Assembly (NCBI GenBank): GCA_034190875.2
Contig: CM067354.1
Location: 46,857,037-46,921,036, forward strand
Reading direction: 5' to 3'
Length of the DNA stretch: 64,000 nt
DNA from: Urechis unicinctus
Lineage: Eukaryota > Annelida > Polychaeta > Xenopneusta > Urechidae
Below, one piece after another: positions 12,042 through 36,879 of the stretch. Positions within the stretch are counted from its first letter, which is position 1, and every line of letters starts with the position of its first letter. Below the pieces are notes generated by a model. It ran no database searches. It had not been told where the DNA came from and saw only the letters and a program-made list of their open reading frames with translations. The translations under genes were made by a program, and so were the position numbers.

Positions 12042-13635
12042 AATATATTCCATTTATTACAGCCTGTCATGTGTTGAAAGAGGGCGAATGATGTTTATGA
12101 ATATTGCTGTGACATTACCACACATCCAGTTTTTAGGAGTATAGTACATGGGATGTATCATTATTCCTGAAGTAGCAGGTACATTCCTGCAGATAGGTCT
12201 TTTAGAAACATTGGTAGAGTTTATCTGATATTCGTACCATGCTTGCGTTACAAGCTTTTTCATGAGATGCATCATATCATATTGAGGCATTCTCTCTTCA
12301 TTTAACCATAGCTCTCGAAAGCCAACAAAGGGATGGTGGTTTTCTGCAATATATTTTTCTGTGATCCATCTCCATTTTTTCCCTACCAGACAAACACACT
12401 TTGGTCAAAAGAATGCATTCACTATAAGCAATGCGTTGACTTATTGGGGGAGCAAACACGAGAAGCCTGTCATTCAGAGATTGAATGGTCGGCTATTGGT
12501 AATGGGCAGTCGACCGGTTTGTAAAGATAAAAACGACCTATCTTAATAATACTTTAATGATCGACTTGACTTCAAACATCGGTTCTATAGTGGAATACCG
12601 ATCGCACAATAAATAACAATTTTAGCAATAACCGGCTAAGGACAACTTTTCTTATATTCTAGCTGATTGATTAAACTTTATAAATGAAAAACCGCATGAT
12701 ACTGTGAGTGATCGGAACGTATCAATCGCGGTGAGAGTAATGTATTCCCAACAATCAATAGTGAGCTGTGCAACACATTACCATAATGTCGTTACTGATT
12801 TGTACAGCAGGCGTAACTATTACCGATACATAAAACTACTGCTGATTTGCAAACAAATAATTATTAGTATCAGTAATCAGAACGTTCTCATCTATAGCGG
12901 TTATTAGAAAAGCCCCCAATCTCAGCATCGTAACGTTTAGAGAAGCTGTGAGCATATGAGGCCTTTATCACCATGCACGGCTTTATCGGTTGGCAACATT
13001 TCAGTCCGACAAATACCACTTGAATTTGTTCTACTAATTTCCAAAGGCCATCGTTTGCATGGCACACAACCATGAATTCGACGTGTGCGAGTGTTTGACA
13101 TTTTCCTTAAACGACCGACATATTTACCATTTGCCATCTTGTGTTATTCTTTTGCCAGTTTACCAGTCTTGTTACTTAGTTCGTTTACGCACAGGATGAT
13201 AATAACTGATTGTCATTTACATATGCAGCAGATGCGTTAGTATCGTATATGTCCAGACATGATTTCTCTAGTCCTGTCAGTTTTATTAATGTGTTAGTCA
13301 TCATGTCTAGTCTTTATTTTGTTTTCTGCTCCTTTATGTTTGACATTGAGAGGGGCAATAATATACTAATTAGTAATTGCGTTGACAACTTGAAAATAGT
13401 TATGATGTAGTCCCCTTGTTATTTATATCCTAGTGTCTTGCTAAATCTAACATAAGTTTAAAATCAGTGTGAGTTCACTTTTTAACCGTGTTGCTTTTGT
13501 ATTATGCTAATGCTTGTATATTCTGATTTTTTGAGCTTTCTCGTGGTATAGTAAGAATAAAATAGTATTTTTCTATCATATTTCATTCTGTTCAACAGGT
13601 TGTTGCTCAGTGAAGGCAATCCCATGAATGTTTGA
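12042..13635. other. Anonymous DNA, no gene recognised
   Basis: All frames are short (at most about 77 codons) with no recognisable motif. I see no repeat of note until the TGAATATTC-rich array begins at about 13636. Confidence 0.55.
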
Positions 13636-14095
13636 GGCCATTTAATGTTTATGGTAGTTCAAGAATACTCAAGGCTGCCTATGTGACCATTATCAATGAA
13701 TATACCTGAATATCCATGGTTTGAGTCCTGCGTCTTGACATGAATAGACATGATTATTTACGGCATATCCATCAATGAATATTCGTGAATATTGGGTTAC
13801 AAAAGTGGCCATTTAACGTTCATGGTAGTTCATGAATACTCAAGGTTGCCTATGTGACCATTATCAATGAATATAACTTGCATCTTGACATGAATGGACA
13901 TAATTATTCATAGCATGATTAACAAAGAATATTCGTGAACATTCCGTTGCAAATGTGGCCATTTAACGTTCATGGTAGCTCACGAACATCCCTGAACACT
14001 TGACCTCATTATGTAGAATATTCATGAAATATTTTCATGAAATATCATGGATTGTTCCTGAAATACCATTAATATTTCATTGTCAGGAAAGCTGG
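13636..14095. repeat. Tandem repeat of about 150-170 bp, rich in TGAATATTC palindromes
   Basis: GGCCATTTAATGTTTATGGT at 13636 recurs at 13807 and 13957 as GGCCATTTAACGTTCATGGT. This gives units of 171 bp, 150 bp and a degraded third. Units 1 and 2 share AATACTCAAGG, GCCTATGTGACCATTATCAATGAATAT and a TCTTGACATGAAT block. ATGAATATTC and TTCATGAAATATTTTCATGAA motifs recur throughout. The array looks like a short, diverged satellite or the internal repeats of a non-autonomous element. Confidence 0.85.
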
Positions 14096-16594
14096 GTTAA
14101 CGTTACGCTGAACGGAGCGTCTAGTCAAGCTTATTTCCGATTTTGATTCCTGCCCCTCAGCTTTTTACTGGCGGTCACAATTTATAAGTGATCCCGATGC
14201 ATATAGAATTAGGTTGCAGCACTCCAGAATTGATTGGAATATGGTTCTCGTCAATTACCAGCTGTTCATAAATGGGTTTAAAAATAGAAATAATGGGGCA
14301 CATATTATACATTAGGATATCGAGACTATATAGCGCAAGGCACAATCATTGAATTTGCTTATAATGAATAAAATTGCATTACTGACCGTTCAAGTGGGTT
14401 TTTTTCACTTAATTTGTCTCATGTGGCTTGTTCGCATTATAGCAGGTTTAAAAGCATGAAGCACGAACTAGTTGTGGTTAACAGCTAGGACATTGTCTTC
14501 GTTGTATGGTCATGACTCGGTATCGTTTTAACACATTTCATCAATTCTGGATATATAGATAACAATATCCCACTAGAAAACAAATAACGATCTGATGGCC
14601 CCTGTGTTATTGTATAGCAGTGTTGTTAGTATCTCAAAGCCCCTACCAACTGACCTCATACTGTAGTAGTTAACAACAACGCCCTGAACATGATGTGGCT
14701 TATTCACGGCGTCCAATTTTACGCTGCTCTAGTGTAAAAAATTTGAAAGAATAGAGCATATTTGATTCGCAAAAAAGAAAAGAAAAGAAAGGCATCTGCT
14801 GACTCATAGGCAAATACGTCTGTCATCCTGTAGGTGTGACACAACATTTCTAGCTGTGTCTCTATACAAGCAATCATCTCGCCTGAAACCTTTCGAAGGA
14901 AATGAGCTAGATTGACTTGCGGACATCAACTTCATGTTATCAACATGTCTCTGATATTGAAGAAATGTCTTCGTAACTAATGCAATATAATGTCTCTATA
15001 TCGTCAGATACGTTCGTGGCTGGAGTGATCAAATTAACCAGGGCGAATTGATTAGGGCGCTTACCGCCGCCGCTGCCTGTAATTTTAAGGTTCACATTTA
15101 TTGAAGAAATTTACGGGACACGCAGCCAATGAGTCATAAGACTTAGTTCGGACGATGCAGATGAAAGCCAATGTTGAACCGTTCGGCCGATGTGGCCTAG
15201 GGAAAAAATGCCATATGTCAATAATAATTGAGCGGCATTATACTTAATCTCCACACCAGATAATGCCGAATACCAGGTGTTAACTAGAACGCACTAAAGG
15301 GTAGAATCACGATTTGTGTATTCAACTTAGATATTTTACGTCCAGGTAGTTGAGTGAGTGTGGAAACACCGGGTAATATCACGACATGAGCTTATTTCCT
15401 TTCCTAAGAAAGAATGCGACTACCCCATGTGTATTTATGCTATTTCATTAATAAAGTTGCGCGCAAAATCCACAAGCGTGTGGAAATATTATGTGTATTT
15501 ACTCTAAGCATCGTAATCAATGCAGTATTTGAATGACAATGCTAGATGAGCTTTCAGTTAGATTCTTTCAGGTAGCTATGATAATGACAGGCGTAATGAT
15601 TTCTCATCATTAAATTAGTTTGACTTATTTCAATCGCTTTCAAACGAGTATTGTGCACTGACAAATGGCGCATTTGCAGCAGTTGTGTTTAAGGATAGAA
15701 TATGAAAAGGAACCAACCCAACTCGTAGGTATCCCCTTTCTTTGTTCTCATTCTGTCCCTTCCTAGTTGGTTATCCTCTATGCTGGGATGACTGCAATTA
15801 CCGGGTGATTTGTTGGAATGGCGTGAAGCAGCGTTCGGATGTCGCATATTTCTACCATATCGCTTAAGGACTTTGGCATTCATGCTTTTTTTACCGCATA
15901 CCACTTGCACTTACTCAGCGAAATCGTGCTGGTTTCGACAGAACATTCAGTCTGTGAATGCATATTGACGCGGTTATTGATGGTTAGCTTCTGCACTTGT
16001 CGCTCTATTGGAGGTGGTAAAGTACGCGCTAAGGAATTTAAGCTACAGTACAAACATAGCGATTCCGTAAGCATGGTCATAACAGCTATATTACTATGTT
16101 TGTGGTGTTGATTGGCAGATTATGACCGCCAGTAACGTTAAAAGTATGTGACTCTTGAAGATGTATAGCAACAAGATACATTTGTCCGCAGCCATTTATT
16201 TGTTAATAAAGTCAGCTCAATTGAAGTGATTTCCGCATCTAAGGTTTTACCAATTGTTGCGCCAGCATTAGGAGCAATTCACAAACCACCAACTCCAGTT
16301 GCGTGTTCAACACAATACTTAATAAGGTATGAAAGCACTGGGCATACTAGCTTCCGAATCAGGTGACGGGGGATGGAGAGTCAAAACCACCTGATCTCTG
16401 GGTAACCATGCAATATGAATAAGTCCAATTACACCTGATTTATGCACCTTGCGTGCCACTGTTAAAGACAATGCCATGGCACGCACCCAGGAACATTTCT
16501 ATCCAAGTGCAGCATCGCTTTGGGCAGCGAGACATACAGTGAAGTGATCGTGCAACAAAATCAATCCGCCATTGTTGGCGGAATATGTAAGCTA
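14096..16594. other. Anonymous DNA with a short (AAAAG)n run
   Basis: A short AAAAAAGAAAAGAAAAGAAAG run lies near 14772-14792. The longest frame is 90 codons (15839-16111, plus) and I recognise no domain in it. Nothing else stands out. Confidence 0.5.
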
Positions 16595-16618
16595 GGGGGA
16601 GGGGGGGGGGGGGTTGGG
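16595..16618 (+). repeat. Poly-G tract with G-quadruplex potential
   Basis: The tract runs G5, A, G13, TT, G3. The 13-base G run can supply several tetrad strands. A C-rich segment (CCACCTCCC, CCCACCCCCG) follows at about 16770-16805, so both strands are locally G-rich. No gene is adjacent. Confidence 0.85.
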
Positions 16619-27341
<10,723 letters not shown>

Positions 27342-27780
27342 ACAAGAATGTGTCCTTGTGACATCAATCGCCGACATTTATTCTTTATAAAGACAACTAT
27401 CAGTTTAATTTTCCAATTCTTGGTAAAGAACGTCTTATGAAAATATTACATTAATATTAAAAGACACGACCACGTCAGACAAAGGGCATAAATATTATTA
27501 TCCAGGATCAAATGGTATAATAACCTGAAAAAACCTGGTCGTTATCTAAGAGATTATATACATCATCGCACGTTATGTGTGAGGAATGTACCTGGTATAT
27601 AGGAAGCCAAGCACGGCGCAGTTTATCAGGCCCTGGTCGTGTTCAATGAAAGCATTAACTCTCCCAATAAATGAATAGATATTATACATGTTGTACTCAC
27701 TTCAGCTACTTCCGCTCTTATCTCCGCTTCTAGAGGGAAGAAACAATAAAAATCAAGTGCCTCTAGGCATTTTCACGTCA

Positions 27781-27987
27781 TATGTATATATATATATATA
27801 TATATAATTAAATATAAATATATATATATTAGGTATATATATAGATATATATATGCCTGAGCCTTATCAGTAGACAAACATGATATATATAGATTAGGGA
27901 AGTCAAACATTTAAATCCGATATGTAGGGTATTTGAATCATATAAGTAAAACTGTCATCGAAGTGGTATATGCGTATATATATATTC

Positions 27988-28020
<33 letters not shown>

Positions 28021-28095
28021 AACAACTATATATATATATATCTACCAAATATCTGATCGTATATATAGATATATATATATATCATATATACATAT
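27781..28095. repeat. Cluster of short (TA)n arrays
   Basis: Three TA-rich blocks (about 27782-27855, 27974-28018 and 28025-28105) are separated by short unique sequence. Interrupting units include AGATATATAT and AAATATAAATA. Confidence 0.93.
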
Positions 28096-29057
28096 TATAT
28101 ATTGTATGGAACTCGGTGCAGTACAACTTTTGCAACTTGGCGACAGACGGTATATGTTTTTTGTCACGACATTTTTGTCAATCACATAATGCCTCGTGCC
28201 TCAGGAGAAGGTAAATGTAATCAAGAAACCCAAACCTTCTCTTCAGAGAGGATATTATTTTACCGCCTTAAATAGATTGCCCTCATTGTTCCGTACTGCT
28301 CAGTATTGTGGTCTTTAATGAGTATCTGCGTCTGCAAAGAGAAGTCATTTCAAGCAAAAAACGGTCTCGATGGAATAACATTCTTTGTTTATATAGTCCT
28401 GATAAACTTTGCCGCTAAAATGAAGACAGGGTTTCTTGCGTCACATTCTTTAGCCGTCCGCAGCTGCCATAATAGATTGACGGTAGACTGACAGCGTATT
28501 ATTGCATTGTACGTATATTTATAGCAGCGCAGCCAGGTGGCGCTATAACACAGTATATTCTGTCTGTGAGGCGTGCAATCTGGACAAATCTGGTCGGATA
28601 TGTGGTCAGTTTGTTGCACCGATGGTATTTGAGCATTCTAATACATAACTGGGTGACCCTAGCTCACCTCTGAGGTTAACATCTTTACTGAATAAATCGA
28701 TGCATGTTTTAAAAACATTAAAAGATGTTATCTATGGCTGGGGCTTGTGTCATTAAAATCCCGGCGGGCTCTTAGGTTAGACAAGACACCCCATACAATG
28801 TGTGTTCTTAGTAGCGGATATGTGTCTTGATAGTGGCGCGTGGTGACAAGTCGCAAGGACAGACACACAGGATTCCACAAAGAAAATTCAGTTTTGGCAT
28901 ATGGCAAAGAGAACGTGAATGCAGCTGCAGTACCCTGCCTGGACCCCCGTGAGATCCACGTACATTGGGTAATAGTACTTTCAAAAAGAGACCTTATTGA
29001 GTACGTCAACCACCAACCAAGTACCGCGCTTGTAATCACACATATATATCTATAAGC

Positions 29058-29146
29058 GTGCATATATATATATATATACATTATATATATATGTATTGGT
29101 ATATTTTAACTACTAAATGTACACATATGGGAATATATATAGATAT

Positions 29147-29240
<94 letters not shown>

Positions 29241-29450
29241 ATATGTATACATGTATATATAAAATATATTTAAATACAGTCACTTATATATACACATGAA
29301 AAATTTACATTTACACAAGTAAATATGCATAAATATGCATGTATATATAAATATTGACAAATATATATATAAATATAAATTCTTAGGCAAAAATGTACAT
29401 ATATATATATATATACATATATGTATATACATTTACATATATACATGTAT
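29058..29450. repeat. (TA)n microsatellite field
   Basis: A block at 29061-29095 is followed by a long, nearly pure TA run at about 29148-29238. TA-rich sequence with TACATATATG-type variants continues to about 29450. Confidence 0.95.
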
Positions 29451-29753
29451 GTTTACTAAGCCTAAAGCTCGAAATTACGCTCAATCACCAATATTACAAT
29501 GATTTACCTCGCAAGCGGCCTGTATCTTATAGACTTGCAATAATGTGTCTGTAACTGGGGTTCACGCACCAAGATCAATTGGTTACATGCTTGGGATGGA
29601 TGCTTGGTCCTTGAGACAAAATTAGGTTGTCAGATGTATTTGGCCTCGTTGCTTATCAAACTCGGAATTGACGAAATCTACTCGAGCGACAGTACATACC
29701 AATGTATGCTGCAGCTAAGCATAATAAGGTAAGCAAGTAATTGAACGGTACTA

Positions 29754-29983
29754 GTATTAGATACTTTCTGCATACGGCCATTGGCTAATATATCGAGAAT
29801 GTCTCACGCCTCATCATGCCTTGGATTATATCACCATAACAACTTTGCAGCATCCACATCAATGCGTTTAATGTTTTGCAATGTATTAGATACTTTCTGC
29901 ATACGCCATTAGCTAATATATCGAGAATGTCTCACGCCTCATCATGCCTTGGAGTATCCACATTAATGCGTTTAAGGTTTTGC
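29754..29983. repeat. Imperfect tandem duplication, period 129 bp
   Basis: GTATTAGATACTTTCTGCAT occurs at 29754 and 29883. Both copies continue through TAATATATCGAGAATGTCTC and CACGCCTCATCATGCCTTGG to an AATGCGTTTAA(T/G)GTTTTGC end. Copy 2 lacks an internal segment of about 27 bp (copy 1 around 29825-29850) and has single-base changes. Confidence 0.92.
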
Positions 29984-32900
29984 TTAATGAATATTGATTA
30001 ATGGAGATCGTCATGGTAGGTGCGAATGCATACTTCCTATATCACCGTTCACGTAACAAGAATGCAGAAGAAAAAGCGTACCTGGACAACGCTAGAGTTG
30101 AAATCAGGAAAGAATAATGACGACGGCAGCAGCCATTGTATTGACCTTGTCTTGCTTCGTCCGCAGGGAGCTGTAACAGCGCCAGATTACATCGATGCAG
30201 CGCTAGGCAGTTTCCCTTGAGGCGCAGCGAGCTCATGCACGTAGAGCCTGGATATGTAAATGTACCGTTCCAAAACATTGAAACGAACTTCGGTTGCATC
30301 TAAATGGTTAAATATAATGCAATCTTTCGGAATTTGTAACATTTATTTCGATTTGAATGAGCAGCTTTGGAGCGGATGAATCATTTGAATGTTAACTACG
30401 ACAGAACAGGCATCTTCAAGATCCCTCTTTGTAGCTGCTATAAGCGATGTTCCGAAGAACCTCCGATACGCAGGGGGTCAAGGTCACTGAATATAATCTC
30501 GACCATTGCCCCTCTTTCCACATGTCATATGTCACGCTTTGCATCGTGATCTGGAGCCATGTTTGCCTTGGTTAATTTCGGTCATGCTCGTATCAGCGAG
30601 CATATAGTTGTGTGCGTTGTCGACTGTTATAAACAAAGACGTCAGAACATAACATGGATATTCAATACTCACGAATGGCGCAAAAGGAGACCTGTTTAGG
30701 TTCGTCTCTTTCCTGAAGCTTACGTACCGAAGGAGCTGCAGCTATACTAAGTTTTGATATCATCATTGTCCCCTGCGCCCTGCGTCACATAATTAGGCAG
30801 AAAATCCTCTCCCGTCTTCATTAAGCATAGCATCAGATCCGTGCTAACCACACACTCAACTAGAGTCTACCCTAGTCTGTTATTGCAGTATGCGTTTACG
30901 ATGATCTTACGGATTGATGCAGTAAAGTCGCAGTACAGTGGTAGAAGTAATAACCATTCCAAACTTAATATGCTGTCAACGCACTTGTGGCTGTTATTGC
31001 GCTTATGTCAAAGCCAATGGAAGGCTTCATCTGTCTTACAAACGTAAAGGGCAAAGCGACAATACAGTGTGCCTCGAGCAATCCATCTCGATTTCATTAA
31101 GAATTGTAAGAATGATGACCTGCCGTATCTGTGCGGCTTAAATCCATATATAGCACTCGCTGACTTATGTTAGCGTCAGTAGGATGTCATATTTTAGCCC
31201 CTAAATATTGCTCCTCGGTCGTGTGTTCAATATCGATCCTAGTTGCCAAGTCATTACTAATTGTAGAGTTCACACTATGTATTCTGCATGCACTTTGTCG
31301 TCGATCACATGCACCGTTTTAAAGCATCATGCTACCAAGCTTATCTTATTAACAGTCGAAGGAAAATGAACAACGAAATATTAGACACTCATGCAAGAAA
31401 AAATCTAGTATAACTCGAATATATATTGCGCAACTGTAGTATTTAATATATGACTGCCTCATTGCATATTGAAGTTAATTTATTTTAAATTTGTCCACGC
31501 CAGAAAACCGCAGAACCTGATGGACTGATTTTACTGACTTAAGATTCACACATTCCATAGTAAAGCAGACTCAGACATAAGTTACACATAGTCAAGCTGC
31601 TGTTAAAGTATATGATTGCTGCTTATTTTTGTGGAAAAATCAAAAGGAAAGTCTTCTGAACATTTTCGAGAGATCCATTTCTCTAACATAGTGAATAAGC
31701 ATTGTGTATGATTGATGGCCAAATTGGATAGGACATATGGGGCACGTGGTTAAACTCCATATGTCTCCAAAGTCGTCTAATGTACTGTTAACTGATCAAG
31801 ATCCCTTTTATCGTGAGTTAGGAAGCTATTGAAATGTCATTTATGTGATGGATTAGCCCGAATGTCTAAGACGCCTTACTAGTCATGACAAAGTGAAGGA
31901 ACTAGATATCTTCAATGTCGGAGCTATATGCCTGCAGGCTTCGAATGCACGATCTTCTCGCTCTAGAATTCAGGCCACTTTGAAAAAAATCGATTAATTT
32001 GTTATAATAAAACGTGTGGATTGATATATTGTATATTCTTTCAAGCTAATAATAAGTCATCCTTTAGGTTTTGCAATCTGTTTAATTGTATGAAACGCAT
32101 AGAAATTGCCACCAATCTAACAGTAAGGTATGCAGCTAGAATGTTCCCCAACATTGGTTTTGGGTTAGATATCACATACATTTATGAACAACGGGAAAGT
32201 GTAAACGGACAAATCGTAAATGTTGTAACATACCTTCCATCCACACTTGAATTTTCACAACGAAAAAGAAAATACCAATCACTCAGCGCGCAAGAGTCTG
32301 CTCCACAGTTGCCAATGAAAGGCTAATAATAAAAAAAGTTCGGGTGGGGTGGGGTGTGGTGGGGTTGGTGCGGTTAGGGGCAGAAACTTGATCTACTTTA
32401 AGTTTAGCCGGTTTTAGGAAATAACTACTGCATTTATAAATCTCTAGATTTAATGCCCAATCATACGCAAATTGATCAGATTCTTCCAAGTTGACACAAT
32501 GGTTTCACTCGCTTACATTTATGAAAATTTTTTATAATGGCCGTTGTGATATTTTGTCGCTCCATTGTCATTTTTGTGGAAACAAACCATTCTGCAAACC
32601 ATGCAGACTACCAAAATGGACGACATGCTAAATGATACCTAAAAAGCAGCTATTGGAGGCCTACGTATATCTTTGTGATTTAGGTTCAGACGACTATTCT
32701 GTACGCGTATTTATCGTTCACAGAGAACAGTGTTAAGGCGGTGTCTGTTAAGATACGATGTTATATAGAATCCGCTGAGAGCATTATTTATTAACATTCT
32801 ATGGCATCGTGACCGACAGATTTTAATAACATAAAATGGTCATGAACCAATAGTTCACAGAAATGTAATACAATTGCTCTACTGTTATGGCACCATAGAG

Positions 32901-35900
32901 TCTACATGGTTGTATTATCAACTGGAGTCCATCCTCAGATGGCGTCTATGAGCCCACGGTACAGCGAATGGGTTGCTAAACGATCCCTTTTGTCCTGGCC
33001 GACGCCTTTGGCACCAGCGAGAAGGACTCCTATATCAGTCAGTCATAAACAGCTCTCTCATGAGAATTAATGGCCGGTCTGATTTATTCTGCATCGCTTC
33101 GCCTTCGAGTATATGTATGATATGAATTGGCAATTGACTTTAGGATAAGGATATTGGCGAGTCCGTGATTCCGAACTCAACTGTTAGCCTAACTATAGTA
33201 TATTGACACGTTATCGCCACAAACGGTCATCCAGAATGTCGTGAACACACCTAAGCGATTGTATGACATCTGTGCAGGAGGTGAAGGAAGTGACATTTAT
33301 AGTACGACTACACTATATGCAATCAAATTATTAGTGTCCACTCGCACTAGACGCTCATTGCTAACATATATTGGCGGTGCTTTCAAAAAATCCATGGATC
33401 ATGATTTAATTAATGCAGAGCCACCCTCCGTATTTGCACAACCGACAAATGGACCATCTGATGTGATGTCGCTTGAGCATAAGCATCCAATCGTCTATAT
33501 CATCCATAAGGTTTTATGATATGCATTTGCAATTTACTCAACAGCAAGTAAGTCTGGATATATATACCTTTGTAATAAAAGACGATTCGGGCTATTCTTC
33601 CGAACGGGTAGGTTTTAACATGCTTTTCTATTATGGTCGAATTATCATGCATCCTGATCCTGCATACCCCATGCACCGCTCATGATTATGCATACATTCC
33701 TAAACATGCAACTGCGTTAAGGCCCAAAGTGTCAAATGCTGCCTCTTTTGTGGATTAATTTTAGTCCTAGCAAGGAATGTCACCTACTGATGCGGACGTC
33801 GGTTTCTAACTTCATGATTCATTGATTCTTGTTATGGCTATGCGCCAGCATACACAGCGTAGTATATACTGAACAGATGACATGAATTTTTTCACGATTC
33901 AGGTTTTCTGCAAAAGCAAGCAGCAGTCAATAACTTGTTATTCGTCACCGACTTTGTAATATTCACTCCTAAAACAGCATATTAGCTACGAGGTATATTG
34001 GTGAGTTGCTTTCCAAAAGCACATGTCTTGTCCACGGCATGTACATTACGATGCACTACTCGCAGGCCCTCGACGTGATGAGCGTAATGAACTTATGGGA
34101 ATCTGTTGCATTCAAGTAACGACTGGACATCCGTCGGTCCTTTTAAATCGTTTATATGAAACGAAAACAGGGCGGCAATGCTATGCAAGAACCATGATAC
34201 TATAGATTAATGGGCTGGTCTGTTTGTAAGCGTTATATGATTACGGATAGAGTCTTACAAGCAACATACCATGTTAACGTCGTGAATCCCTCGGCTCATA
34301 TTGATATGGAAGCAATTCAAACCACTGTTAGGGTGATATTTGCCGAGCAGATACAAACAACATCTGAACCACGCACGCATTCCGTCTGCTCCCGCCTTAT
34401 CTTGCAAACATAAATTACGGAGATTGTCTCTTATATATTTAACTATTATTAGCGAGTTTAACCGGTGCAGATTTTCAATTACATCACTATGGTCTCCAAT
34501 GAGAATAATTGACATACAACAACAAATAAATCTGAAAAAAATGAAGACGATTATCATATCAAAAGCAATAACAACAACGACTTTATAATCAAAAGTCGCT
34601 GTTTTAATATGTGGAGTCGTGCTTGTATACTGCTTACAATCATGAAGAGGGGAAAGAACTAGAGTGGATTACAAAGACTACTATTATTATTTCATTTCCA
34701 TTATATTTTAGAAGATAAAATGAAACACCTCATAAACCGCCAACTGGCTGGTCTATTGACTTACATAACACATAATGGCAACTTAGGCAATAGCATGAGC
34801 TCGCGAATGCGCCCCAGGTAAGCTTTTCACCAAACGCTTTCGTTACTAACAATAAAATCCGTGGGTGACCAATGATTGGTCCACATTAATAGGTGACATG
34901 AGTTATAGTTAATAACATCAGCTCGCACCTGCAAAGTGAAAATTATTTTATTTGACCCTAAACTACTCGAATCTCTCCTGGCTTCAGTGTTGATTGTGAA
35001 ATTCAACAAAGCATCGCGGTCGAACAGGTATTTCTTGTTTTGTCTTTAGCTCAATGCCCAATGCTCATACGCAACTCAATTAGACAGCAAAGCGATAAGT
35101 GTTAACAAACAATATGTAAGGCATATAGGAGGTTCAATTCAAGTGCACCAATTGTCATGTTTAGTTGTTCATTACTGTACTTGCTTCTTCTTCTTCTCTA
35201 GACGCCTGTCTCGCTGTACTTCCCACAACGTGGCCTCTTACTTTATTTGTATTGAGCGCATAATCCCGTCCGATTGACTGGGCTCTAAGATTCTTCTATC
35301 AACTCTTCTGCTGCTAGCTAAATATTTGAGATCATTGCAATGGCTGTGCAAATGGATTGCCTTTGCTTACCCCGAAGACGATTCCAGCACAACCAATATA
35401 TGAGAACATGCGTGTTGAACTTAGTTGTTGTTGCGTATTGAACAAATTTGAAGGTATGAAATAATTACAAAACTGTCAGGTCTCTGCAGTGGTTGAACAG
35501 TTCTTCTCATATTTAACGGCCATGATGATTTGCCGGTTACCTGGAGACTTGAGGCAACCTTGTGGTTTAATCGTTGTAAAACCTCCCTTATCGTGCAGAT
35601 GGAATACAGAGGATTGAGTTACACGCGCCCCCTTAGTGCAAATAATAAATGAATTCCAGCCAATAGAAAATGATAGACGTCACGTGCATGATGTCCGTTG
35701 ATTATGTCAAATATTCGAATCGCATTTTGCTCGTGAATAGCGTATATAATCATTGTTTGGGTTCTTACTCTACTGACTGACAAATATCGAGTAATTAATA
35801 CATGATATCTCTTGTTCGCAAGTGACACAACATTTTATGCCAGAGCAAGGCTCGAACACAGAGCTCATAGCCTGCAACAACGCTCGCATCAATCTGTCAC

Positions 35901-36879
35901 AAGGACAAGTGTATAAAAACTCTGCATTAGGGGTCACACAAATACAAAGCGTTTTTTCCCTTGTTGACGTTGGATCACAAGAAGTCGATTATATGTTGTT
36001 TAACTGAATGAATGCCAGTGTCGGTGAAATGTTTAAATATTTCACCTACGAGTGCCGTGGTCAATAACATCATAACGGCATCCTTGCATATCCCTCAATT
36101 ATCTAAAACTGTAAAACATAGTACCTTTTTTTAACAACCTATATCTTCCGAATCTCACAAAAAGGGGAAATTGATTTGCATCGTCGGAAGGGTAAATGGA
36201 TTAGATAAGCTATTGGTGGAACATATTGGATGTTGGTTGGTCAATGACGTTTGAAATCCACAATCCAAGAAACCGGTAGAAGGGACGGGGGTAGATCACG
36301 GGCCTAGTTATTATCATACTGCGAATAAGCTCTGAACGGGCAGTTGGTATTGTTCACGCACATCCTCACCAGGTTTAGCAGGTGCTCGCCAGTCATTGTC
36401 GTTAGCTTAATTCGTGATGGATTAGAAGTGATTTGAGCTTTTCAGACAATTTAGAGGGAGATCATATGACTGTGCTAAGCAATAGGCTGCCAATCAATAT
36501 CTGGAATGAAGTAATGCGCATCGGGCATTATTCCTTGGGAAATATATACATCATAACGAATTGTTCGCATATGCCTTTGATCCTATTAGTCTGCGCAACG
36601 AGCGTTTTGCCAAATATGCAATTGTATTCCTTAAGTTCTTACCAAGGATTACAATCTGATTGTGGTATCACTATCCCGATACCAGCTCACTGTTCACAGT
36701 TCATTTTGATTTCTCTACTTCTTAGTAAATATGAGTTTTAGTCATGCTATGCTTTTACTGTAAATTCCCGCGCATTGTTCTTATCGTCAACACCAGAACA
36801 TGCAGTGATAAATGTAGTTTTGTCCTTTTAAAAGCAAAACATCAAGCGGATACGATAACATCAGTATGAAGTGTTACAG
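29984..36879. other. Anonymous DNA, no gene recognised
   Basis: The longest frames are 32021-32326 (plus, 101 codons), 36433-36741 (plus, 102 codons) and 34255-34557 (minus, 100 codons). None has a motif I recognise. A G-quadruplex motif at 32342 is annotated separately. A short CTT triplet run lies near 35185. Confidence 0.55.
32342..32364 (+). other. Predicted G-quadruplex motif
   Basis: Four G runs (G3, G4, G4, G4) are separated by T, T and a 6-nt spacer (TGTGGT). This satisfies the usual quadruplex pattern of at least three Gs with loops under eight. More G runs continue to about 32380 (GGTTAGGGG). No gene context is visible, so function is unknown. Confidence 0.8.
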
